Of a stretch of 6,368 nt of DNA, positions 1 to 4,474 are shown piece by piece. How positions within the stretch are numbered: the first letter of the stretch is position 1; each line of letters begins with the position of its first letter. Source of the stretch: an uncultured Paenibacillaceae bacterium (GTDB lineage Bacteria; Bacillota; Bacilli; Paenibacillales; CALAME01); the NCBI GenBank assembly GCA_937983035.1, contig CALKAN010000446.1:1-6368 (forward strand). The letters run 5' to 3'. Below the pieces are notes generated by a model. That model had not been told where the DNA came from and ran no database searches. It saw only the letters and a list, made by a program, of their open reading frames with translations. Both the position numbers and the translations under genes were made by a program.

Positions 1-652
1 CGTTCGGTTCGCCGACGCGGCCGACAGGATGTTGAAGCTTGTCCGCATCCGTATGATTCGGTTCATGCGATTCCGGACTGTACTGCCATGGACCGGTCTC
101 AATCCAGCCTGGGCTGACAGCATTAACGCGGATGCGATAACGGCCTAAACTGACGGCCATCGCATGGGTTAAAGCTAATATTCCGCCTTTGGAAGCCGCG
201 TATGCTTCCGTATCGGGCTCAGACATTAAAGCGCGTGTGGACGCAATATTGATAATCGCCCCTCCATTGCCGTCTTTCATCATGTCCGCGGCATAGCGGG
301 CACATAAATAGGTGCCGCGCAAATTTACCGCGATCACATGGTCAAACTCTTCCAACGGCTGTTCCAGCATCGAACCGTTTCGATTGATCCCGGCATTGTT
401 AATTAATACGTCTATGCGGCCAAGTTCGATCCGCGTCAGTTTCATCCATTTGGCCACATCCTCTTCTTTCGAAACATCGCATTGAACGTATATCGCTTGT
501 CCGCCTAACTTTCGGATCATGCGAATCACTTCAAATCCAGCTTCTTTGTGCGTGTCTGCAATGCTGATGCGATAGCCTTGTTTAGCGAAGGCATAAGCGG
601 CAGCACGTCCGATTCCTCGGGCACCGCCCGTAATGGCAGCGATTCGATTCAT
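1..652 (-). CDS. SDR-family NAD(P)-dependent oxidoreductase, C-terminus beyond the window
   Basis: This is a classical short-chain dehydrogenase/reductase, seen as its first 217 residues; the gene runs off the left edge, so roughly the last 30-40 residues are missing. The Rossmann cofactor motif is TGGARGIG (residues 8-15). Asp33 at the end of strand beta-2 favours NAD over NADP. Asp59-Val60 follows, then NNAG (85-88) and the structural Asn110. The catalytic set is Ser138, Tyr151 and Lys155, with the usual 13-residue Ser-Tyr spacing and a YAASK motif. The conserved VNAVSPG segment is at 176-182, and the visible end (HPVGRVGEP) is the typical FabG-like run into the last helix. The ATG at 652-650 is supported by GGTGAT, complementary to the 16S 3' end, eight bases upstream. 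The substrate cannot be told from sequence; sugar-alcohol, glucose or 3-oxoacyl substrates are all possible. It lies downstream of ykvI on the same strand, 102 bases away. Confidence 0.93.
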   Translation of the reverse strand, partial: MNRIAAITGGARGIGRAAAYAFAKQGYRISIADTHKEAGFEVIRMIRKLGGQAIYVQCDVSKEEDVAKWMKLTRIELGRIDVLINNAGINRNGSMLEQPLEEFDHVIAVNLRGTYLCARYAADMMKDGNGGAIINIASTRALMSEPDTEAYAASKGGILALTHAMAVSLGRYRIRVNAVSPGWIETGPWQYSPESHEPNHTDADKLQHPVGRVGEPN

Positions 653-660
653 AAGAAAAA

Positions 661-666
661 ATCACC
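661..666 (-). promoter_or_regulatory. Ribosome binding site of the SDR gene
   Basis: On the minus strand this reads GGTGAT, complementary to the ATCACC of the 16S rRNA 3' end. It lies eight bases before the ATG at 652 and fixes that start, which also places the TGxxxGIG motif at its normal position. Confidence 0.7.
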
Positions 667-686
667 ACTTTCCAAATATTACAACT

Positions 687-715
687 ATTTTATCAGATTG
701 AATAGAAATTGAGAA
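687..715 (-). promoter_or_regulatory. Candidate SigA promoter for the SDR gene
   Basis: On the minus strand a -10-like TAAAAT (692-687) lies 17 bases after TTCTCA (715-710), a four-of-six match to TTGACA. Transcription would start about 30 bases before the SDR start codon. No terminator-like hairpin is visible between the ykvI stop (755) and this site, so read-through from ykvI is an alternative. Confidence 0.4.
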
Positions 716-754
716 TGATGGGAGAAAGCGGCAAGCGCATTGGGAAAGAAGCAA

Positions 755-1798
755 TTACGGATGTCGGGTTTTTTTATGCATTAACAATGCCAGCCATCCT
801 AAACTGAGAAAACCGAACAGCGGGTATAAAGTCGTTAACAGTTTGCTGAATCCGATTTGGCTGACGGCATAGGTTAGGAAAAGAAGGCTGATGAGAATCC
901 ATCTATTGTTTACAGCCGGCATTTTTTGTTCGATTTGCAATGTTAAACCGTAAATGTTGGCGATGTATGTCGTGAAAATTTCCGCATAGATCGTAATTAA
1001 ATAAAGGAATTGAACGATGAGGCCAAGTGATATGATGAGCACGCCCATCGGGATTTCAAACTGCAAAATCGCCGGCATGCGCGAAGACAGCGTAAAGTGG
1101 CCGGCCATCAGCAGGGCGCCGATTCCGATGCCGCCCCATATGCCGCCCCAGTATGCGACGTTCCGATCCGCAGTTTTAGAGCCGATCGGCACGAGCACGG
1201 CCTGCGCCAGAAGCAAATTGAATCCAACATACAAAAACGGGGACAGCCACAAACGCCAACTGGATGGATCAGATTCCAGCAGGAGCCAATGAGAAGCATT
1301 AGGCGATTGGATGGTGGCGATAACCAATAAAAGGGTGAACAGCAATATCGCCGGCACAACAACGGTATTTACGGTAAGAATCGCATCAATCCCGCGTTTG
1401 ATGACAATATAAGCCGCGAGCATAGTGATCCAAAGCCCCAGCTGATAGGGCAGATGAAAATGTTCGTTGAAAACAGAGCCTGCGCCGGCCAACATGACGG
1501 AAGTGATGCAAAACAGGAGCACAAGCATCACAGCGCTGACCCAGCGCCCTATGCGCTCGCCGAACAAATATTGATTCAGATCTGCGTAGGAATGCGCTTG
1601 AATGTCGTGAGACAAGATCAAAATTTTTGTGCCGAGCCAAATAAAAAGAAAGGTGGAAATCCATATCGTGATGACGGCAAGCGAGCCGTATTTGGTGAAA
1701 AATTGCAAGATTTCTTGCCCTGTAGCAAAACCGGCTCCCACAATCGTGCCAATATAAGTGAAGGCAATTTGCAATATGCGAACAAATTTATGATGCAT
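755..1798 (-). CDS. ykvI: YkvI-family polytopic membrane protein (putative transporter)
   Basis: This integral membrane protein of 347 residues matches the uncharacterised YkvI family known from Bacillus subtilis in length and in its N-terminal signature. The signature YIGTIVGAGFATGQEILQFF (15-34) resembles the unwound, glycine-rich first helix of LeuT-fold (amino acid-polyamine-organocation type) transporters. About ten hydrophobic segments are visible, near residues 10-30, 40-62, 85-107, 117-135, 140-162, 186-206, 215-235, 252-280, 300-318 and 323-341. The C-terminal tail is short and basic (HKKTRHP). The ATG at 1798-1796 has GGAGAG seven bases upstream. The family has no established substrate that I can name; a small-molecule secondary transporter in the cytoplasmic membrane is an inference from the fold. 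It lies 72 bases downstream of a lipoprotein gene on the same strand and may be co-transcribed with it. An inverted repeat overlaps its ribosome binding site, which hints at control of translation. Confidence 0.88.
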   Translation of the reverse strand: MHHKFVRILQIAFTYIGTIVGAGFATGQEILQFFTKYGSLAVITIWISTFLFIWLGTKILILSHDIQAHSYADLNQYLFGERIGRWVSAVMLVLLFCITSVMLAGAGSVFNEHFHLPYQLGLWITMLAAYIVIKRGIDAILTVNTVVVPAILLFTLLLVIATIQSPNASHWLLLESDPSSWRLWLSPFLYVGFNLLLAQAVLVPIGSKTADRNVAYWGGIWGGIGIGALLMAGHFTLSSRMPAILQFEIPMGVLIISLGLIVQFLYLITIYAEIFTTYIANIYGLTLQIEQKMPAVNNRWILISLLFLTYAVSQIGFSKLLTTLYPLFGFLSLGWLALLMHKKTRHP

Positions 1799-1856
1799 GC
1801 TGTAACTCTCCGCCTCTCGTCCAACGTATTAGTACAAGACTATGAAGAGTTACAGC
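1799..1856 (-). repeat. Perfect 11-bp inverted repeat spanning the ykvI leader
   Basis: GCTGTAACTCT at 1799-1809 and AGAGTTACAGC at 1846-1856 are exact reverse complements separated by 36 bases. In a leftward transcript the second arm ends at the base just before the ykvI ATG and covers part of its ribosome binding site. The repeat therefore occupies most of the 72-base gap between the lipoprotein stop and ykvI. The stem has only five G-C pairs out of 11 and no T-run follows, so it does not look like an intrinsic terminator. It could be a translational hairpin or a DNA operator; the sequence alone does not decide. Confidence 0.75.
1806..1811 (-). promoter_or_regulatory. Ribosome binding site of ykvI, partly inside a stem
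   Basis: GGAGAG on the minus strand lies seven bases before the ykvI ATG. Its last four bases (1809-1806) belong to the downstream arm of the 11-bp inverted repeat, so the site could be occluded when the repeat pairs. Confidence 0.7.
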
Positions 1857-1868
1857 TTGGCATGACAA
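1839..1868 (-). promoter_or_regulatory. Weak candidate promoter for ykvI
   Basis: On the minus strand TTGTCA (1868-1863, five of six to the SigA -35) is followed after 18 bases by CATAGT (1844-1839, four of six to the -10). The upstream arm of the inverted repeat lies between the two boxes. If this promoter is used, the transcript would begin after that arm, the RNA hairpin could not form, and the repeat would act, if at all, as a DNA operator. Confidence 0.3.
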
Positions 1869-1870
1869 TT

Positions 1871-2719
1871 TTAGTTCAATGCAAACAGTTTTACCGAATT
1901 AATAATGTTTTGCCTTGGATCGATGTCCATCTTGAGCACGATGCCGTCCGAGATGTAGTTTAATACAAAGTGCGTATTGACGCTTGGCGTTCCAAGCGCT
2001 GCAATTGCTTCTTCCACGGTTTGGTGAATGCGAATGCCGTTCAATCCCGGATCAACATGGGGGGAAAAGACGTCAACGAATTCAACTTGCTGCGATGAAT
2101 TAAATCCGACTTCAAATCCATCATAAACATATACCGTAATGGGATTTTTTTCGTCTGCCATTTCATATTGCTGCACGGCATCTCCGTGCAATCGGATCAC
2201 TTGCGGGATCGTGTCTCCAATCTTGATGCCCATCAATTGATTGTATGAAACGGCTTCATTTGAGTTTGAAGATGTTTTCTCATTATCTTGAGTTTGTCCT
2301 TGGCCGGGTTTGGCATAATGTTCTTCAGCGTTTTTGGCTGGATGATTGCTGTTTTGAGGCTGCTCTGGCAGCGTTTGATCTTCGTTTGGATTGGAAACTG
2401 GCGCATCCTCTGTCAATTGGGATGCAGATGCAGAATCTGAAGGAAATGAATCATGGGCTGAATCGGAGCCGGGTTGCGAGTCAGAAGGGGCGGCATCTGC
2501 ACGAACGTTATCACCCTTATGTAAGTGTTCAGGGTGGCTGCCTTCTGTCTGAGAATTCAGATGTTGCTCCGTGTGCGCTTGCATGGAATCTGTCTGTTCT
2601 TCGACCGGTTGGAATAAGTTCGTTCCGCTCTGACAACCGGACATGATCATGAAACAAACCAATGATGCGACAACAAACCTGAAATGTCCTGACTTCGTTT
2701 GTGCTCGTCTGTTCATCAT
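1871..2719 (-). CDS. Putative lipoprotein with disordered linker and duplicated C-terminal module
   Basis: This is a predicted secreted, lipid-anchored protein of 282 residues and unknown function. A basic N-terminus (RRAQTK) and hydrophobic segment (about 14-27) end in the lipobox MSGC, with Cys29 as the lipidation site. Residues 30-155 are low complexity, rich in Ser, Gln, Asn, Glu, His and Pro, and almost without hydrophobic residues, so they probably form a flexible spacer across the cell wall. Residues about 160-282 form a compact domain of two similar halves. One runs from MGIKIGDTIPQVIRLHGDA to the VEFVDVF strand (163-218); the other runs from NGIRIHQTVEEAIAALGTP to NSVKLF (227-279). 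The pattern GI-[RK]-I-x-x-T-[IV], helix, [LH]G, then beta-strands recalls small alpha/beta modules of other Firmicutes lipoproteins, but I cannot name the family. The ATG-ATG start at 2719 has only a weak AAGAG upstream; Met2 is equally possible. It lies directly upstream of ykvI on the same strand. Confidence 0.8.
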   Translation of the reverse strand: MMNRRAQTKSGHFRFVVASLVCFMIMSGCQSGTNLFQPVEEQTDSMQAHTEQHLNSQTEGSHPEHLHKGDNVRADAAPSDSQPGSDSAHDSFPSDSASASQLTEDAPVSNPNEDQTLPEQPQNSNHPAKNAEEHYAKPGQGQTQDNEKTSSNSNEAVSYNQLMGIKIGDTIPQVIRLHGDAVQQYEMADEKNPITVYVYDGFEVGFNSSQQVEFVDVFSPHVDPGLNGIRIHQTVEEAIAALGTPSVNTHFVLNYISDGIVLKMDIDPRQNIINSVKLFALN

Positions 2720-2924
2720 CTATCGACTCTTTTCTAAATAAATTGTGCAGCACTGCCGTATTTTACAATTTAGAAAGCTTCATTGAGGATTGTGTTTTTT
2801 ATCGTCTGGTGCTAAAAGTTTTTCTTATTTATCTTAACGTTTCTGCTGCTGAAAAAGTTGCAGATTTTTTCGTTGACCCCTTTCCTTTTTCCTGATGTTG
2901 ATCCTCGATTTCGCGATGGATATT

Positions 2925-2952
2925 TTAACGATGTTTCTTATGTTATTATAAT
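2925..2952 (+). promoter_or_regulatory. SigA-like promoter for xpt
   Basis: A perfect -10 box TATAAT (2947-2952) lies 16 bases after TTAACG (2925-2930), a four-of-six -35 match, in an AT-rich setting. The predicted start near 2959 would give an xpt leader of about 90 bases. The spacing of 16 is slightly short, and the -35 is the weaker part of the call. Confidence 0.6.
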
Positions 2953-3037
2953 ACATTTTGAGCATTTTTTCAGGACTTGAAACCTAGAGAATGTTGTGTT
3001 ACGTTAAGAAAAAGCGGCATTCCGCCGGCTTCATTTC

Positions 3038-3044
3038 AGGGAGG
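3038..3044 (+). promoter_or_regulatory. Ribosome binding site of xpt
   Basis: AGGGAGG ends six bases before the ATG at 3051. It selects this start over an in-frame ATG at 2991, which has no comparable site. A short stem GCGG-CATT-CCGC (3014-3025) lies 12 bases upstream of it. Confidence 0.85.
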
Positions 3045-3050
3045 AATAGA

Positions 3051-3623
3051 ATGGAAATTTTGAAGAACAAAATATTGGAAGAAGGCATCGTCATTTCGGA
3101 CGAAATCTTAAATTTGGATTCGGTGCTCAACCATCAGTTGGATCCTCCCTTTATTATGGAAATTGGCAAAGCTTTCGCCGCTCGTTTTAATGATGAAGCG
3201 ATTACGAAAGTGCTGACGATTGAGTCTTCGGGCATTTCCGTCGGATTCGCAACAGCGCTGGAAATGAAAGTGCCGCTTTTGTTCGCTCGCAGAAAACCGA
3301 TGAGAACAAGCGACAATGAAGAATTGTTTATGGAGCGGGTGCCGTCTTATACGAAAGGCATCGTGACGGATATCGTCGTGTCGAGCAAGTATTTGAATGA
3401 AGAAGATCGAGTCCTGATCATCGATGATATTATTGCAAATGGAGATGCCGTAAGAGGATTGATCAGAATTATCGAACGGGCCGGCGCAGAATTGGCAGGT
3501 TTGGGAGTAGTCGTGGAAAAGTCTTTTCAATCTGGTGCGAGTTCGTTGAGAAATCGCGGAATCAGGGTAGAGTCGCTCGTTTGTTTAGAATCGCTGAAAG
3601 ATGGAAAGATAACTTTAAAATGA
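3051..3623 (+). CDS. xpt: Xanthine phosphoribosyltransferase
   Basis: The product joins xanthine to 5-phosphoribosyl-1-pyrophosphate to make XMP, a cytosolic purine-salvage step that feeds GMP synthesis. At 190 residues it is close to the 194 of the B. subtilis enzyme and resembles it along its whole length, for example EEGIVISDEIL (10-20), DSVLNHQLDP (23-32) and TIESSGIS (56-63). The PRPP-binding motif is VLIIDDIIANGDA (121-133), with the paired acidic residues Asp125-Asp126. The family segment VVEKSFQ is at 154-160. An extension back to 2991 is rejected because the homology starts with MEILKNKI and a strong ribosome binding site precedes 3051. In B. subtilis xpt is followed by the xanthine permease gene pbuX and controlled by a guanine riboswitch. 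Here neither is visible: the next gene is an unknown 107-residue ORF, and the leader lacks the conserved purine-aptamer core. Confidence 0.95.
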   Translation: MEILKNKILEEGIVISDEILNLDSVLNHQLDPPFIMEIGKAFAARFNDEAITKVLTIESSGISVGFATALEMKVPLLFARRKPMRTSDNEELFMERVPSYTKGIVTDIVVSSKYLNEEDRVLIIDDIIANGDAVRGLIRIIERAGAELAGLGVVVEKSFQSGASSLRNRGIRVESLVCLESLKDGKITLK

Positions 3624-3744
3624 ACAGCTTTAGTTGCAGCATATACAGCATAGTCATGTCGGCAACAGCCGCATATGATGTTTCGTTTGTTGCAGTTTCA
3701 GCTTATGCTTATGAGCCGTTGGCCAGCCAACGCAACACTGCATG

Positions 3745-3752
3745 AAAGGAGG
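3745..3752 (+). promoter_or_regulatory. Ribosome binding site of the 107-residue ORF
   Basis: AAAGGAGG is nearly the full anti-16S consensus and ends nine bases before the ATG at 3762. It shows that the ORF is translated from 3762 and not from the upstream in-frame ATGs at 3675 or 3678. Confidence 0.85.
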
Positions 3753-3761
3753 AAGGCGAGC

Positions 3762-4085
3762 ATGGGGCAAGAGAGTCGGGACACTGCCGCTTATTTAATG
3801 AAAAAAGTCAGCGAGGCGAAAATTCATTTCGAACGTGCAGTGGAATGCAAGCATACCGAATTTGATGATTTGTATCCCTATATGGTCGAACATCCTCAAT
3901 TTTTTTGGTATAAGCGCTACGTTGCATGGTCTGAACTGTTAACCGTGATTGATATTTGCGATCATCTAGGTTTAGAGTGGAAAGATCAATTTACGCCTAA
4001 ACAAATTGAATATATTCAGAAACGGATTATGTCCAGCAAAGTACTGGACGAATGGTTTGAGATCGAACATGTAGGAGGCAATTGA
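3762..4085 (+). CDS. Conserved-looking hypothetical protein, 107 residues
   Basis: I do not recognise this protein. It is soluble, with no signal peptide or membrane segment, and is predicted mostly helical. Residues 5-30 form an amphipathic helix (DTAAYLMKKVSEAKIHFERA). An aromatic-rich centre follows at 39-58 (YPYMVEHPQFFWYKRYVAWS), then a hydrophobic helix (LLTVIDICDHLGL, 59-71) and a charged helix (TPKQIEYIQKRIM, 78-90). The C-terminus is acidic (DEWFEIEHVGGN). It has only two cysteines, Cys29 and Cys65, and no obvious metal-binding motif. The very strong ribosome binding site and the regular amino-acid make-up argue that it is a real gene. It starts 138 bases after xpt with no convincing terminator between, so it may be co-transcribed with xpt. 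A tandem repeat and a strong terminator follow it. Confidence 0.8.
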   Translation: MGQESRDTAAYLMKKVSEAKIHFERAVECKHTEFDDLYPYMVEHPQFFWYKRYVAWSELLTVIDICDHLGLEWKDQFTPKQIEYIQKRIMSSKVLDEWFEIEHVGGN

Positions 4086-4089
4086 TTGC

Positions 4090-4117
4090 GCATAACTGCA
4101 TAACTGCATAACTGCAT
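4090..4117 (+). repeat. Short tandem repeat GCATAACT, 3.5 copies
   Basis: Three exact head-to-tail copies of GCATAACT (4090-4097, 4098-4105, 4106-4113) are followed by a half copy, GCAT (4114-4117). It starts four bases after the stop of the 107-residue ORF and lies 24 bases before the terminator stem. An 8-bp period is not a multiple of three, so it is not a coding repeat. It could be slippage-prone DNA or clustered protein-binding sites. Confidence 0.9.
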
Positions 4118-4141
4118 TTCATTAAATAGAGTGTTGCAAAT

Positions 4142-4186
4142 AAAGTGTTGCTGCTGCAACGTATGCGGCGGGAGCACTTTCTTTTT
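4142..4186 (+). terminator. Strong Rho-independent terminator after the 107-residue ORF
   Basis: A 16-bp stem pairs 4142-4157 with 4165-4180 around a seven-base loop (AACGTAT). It has one G-G mismatch (4150/4172) and three G-U pairs. It is followed by C and a run of five T (4182-4186) and more AT-rich sequence. It ends the rightward unit that includes the 107-residue ORF and perhaps xpt. It lies only 26 bases before the ATG of the next gene, so that gene must depend on read-through or on a promoter inside this gap. I see no clear promoter there. Confidence 0.85.
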
Positions 4187-4212
4187 ATATTCCATCATGG
4201 GAGGACGACGTC

Positions 4213-4428
4213 ATGGTGACAGATGAGCAATTGGACTATTACCGCATGAATGAAATTCGCATTCGCGTCGTTCGAGATGCCAATGTCAGAAATGATGTGA
4301 AAGGGTATGTCGTCGCTTGGAATGACGAATACGTGCTGCTTCGCAAAGGAAATCGAAGAGTGATCAAAGTGCCGCGGCATTATCCGATGCAGCCTTTGAG
4401 CGAAGAAAGGATGGAGCCGGAAATTTAA
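4213..4428 (+). CDS. Small hypothetical protein, 71 residues
   Basis: I do not recognise this protein. It is a 71-residue, strongly charged, probably cytosolic product. After a helical N-terminus (TDEQLDYYRMNE, 3-14) come short alternating segments: IRIRVVRD (15-22), KGYVVAW (30-36), EYVLLRKG (39-46) and RRVIKVP (48-54). These would suit a small SH3- or Sm-like beta barrel. That fold is an inference from the strand pattern only. The C-terminus (HYPMQPLSEERMEPEI) is probably extended. GGGAGG at 4199-4204 lies eight bases before the ATG at 4213 and makes translation very likely. The gene sits between an intrinsic terminator and the permease gene, 46 bases before the latter, and is probably co-transcribed with it. 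Confidence 0.75.
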   Translation: MVTDEQLDYYRMNEIRIRVVRDANVRNDVKGYVVAWNDEYVLLRKGNRRVIKVPRHYPMQPLSEERMEPEI

Positions 4429-4460
4429 ATTCATATAAAAACCAAGCATCTAGAGAGAAT

Positions 4461-4466
4461 AAGGAG
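4461..4466 (+). promoter_or_regulatory. Ribosome binding site that sets a TTG start for the permease
   Basis: AAGGAG ends eight bases before the TTG at 4475. A GTG at 4466 is in frame but overlaps the ribosome binding site itself, and the ATG at 4487 lies 20 bases away. TTG is therefore the best start. Confidence 0.75.
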
Positions 4467-4474
4467 TGTTCTGT

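Larger units (their letters stand above)
2720..3050. other. Divergent T-rich intergenic region between the lipoprotein gene and xpt
   Basis: These 331 bases separate a leftward from a rightward gene and must hold the control sites for both. The rightward side has a good SigA-like promoter (2925-2952) and possibly a second, weaker one: TTGATC at 2899-2904, then 16-17 bases to TATTTT near 2921. Immediately next to these is an imperfect dyad, ATCCTCG...CGATGGAT (2901-2921), including the palindrome TCGCGA. On the leftward side I found no convincing promoter. AATTGT (2741-2746) and ACAATT (2765-2770) form a dyad around a second one, GCAGCACTGC (2747-2756), close to the lipoprotein start. I see no PurR-type box, no riboswitch core and no small ORF with a ribosome binding site. 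Confidence 0.6.

Noticed and set aside
1454..1963. A 169-codon open frame on the plus strand
   Set aside because: It lies antisense to ykvI and the end of the lipoprotein gene and has no ribosome binding site. Its composition (many Gln, His, Asn, Lys with no domain) is that of a shadow frame.
2701..2895. A 64-codon open frame on the plus strand reaching into the divergent region
   Set aside because: It begins antisense inside the lipoprotein gene without a ribosome binding site. Its phenylalanine-rich content simply reflects T-rich intergenic DNA.
2978..3005. ECF-sigma-like promoter TGAAAC...CGTT in the xpt leader
   Set aside because: The spacing is 18 and the -10 is CGTT instead of CGTA, so the match is too poor to claim next to a perfect TATAAT promoter.
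2991..3050. Possible N-terminal extension of Xpt from the in-frame ATG at 2991
   Set aside because: The homology to Xpt begins at 3051, where a strong AGGGAGG site lies six bases upstream. The extension has no ribosome binding site and would start in the leader.
3660..3693. Hairpins after xpt (CGGC-AACA-GCCG, and GCAACA with TGTTGC)
   Set aside because: The stems are only 4-6 bp, the loop of the second is 20 bases, and no T-run follows. They are too weak to be called a terminator.
3675..3761. Upstream in-frame start of the 107-residue ORF (29 extra residues)
   Set aside because: No ribosome binding site precedes 3675, whereas AAAGGAGG precedes 3762 at good spacing.
4090..4117. The GCATAACT array as a CRISPR or origin iteron
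   Set aside because: The unit is 8 bp with no spacers, no cas or replication gene is near, and the number of copies is too small.
4466..4474. GTG at 4466 as the permease start
   Set aside because: It overlaps the AAGGAG ribosome binding site, which is correctly placed for the TTG at 4475.
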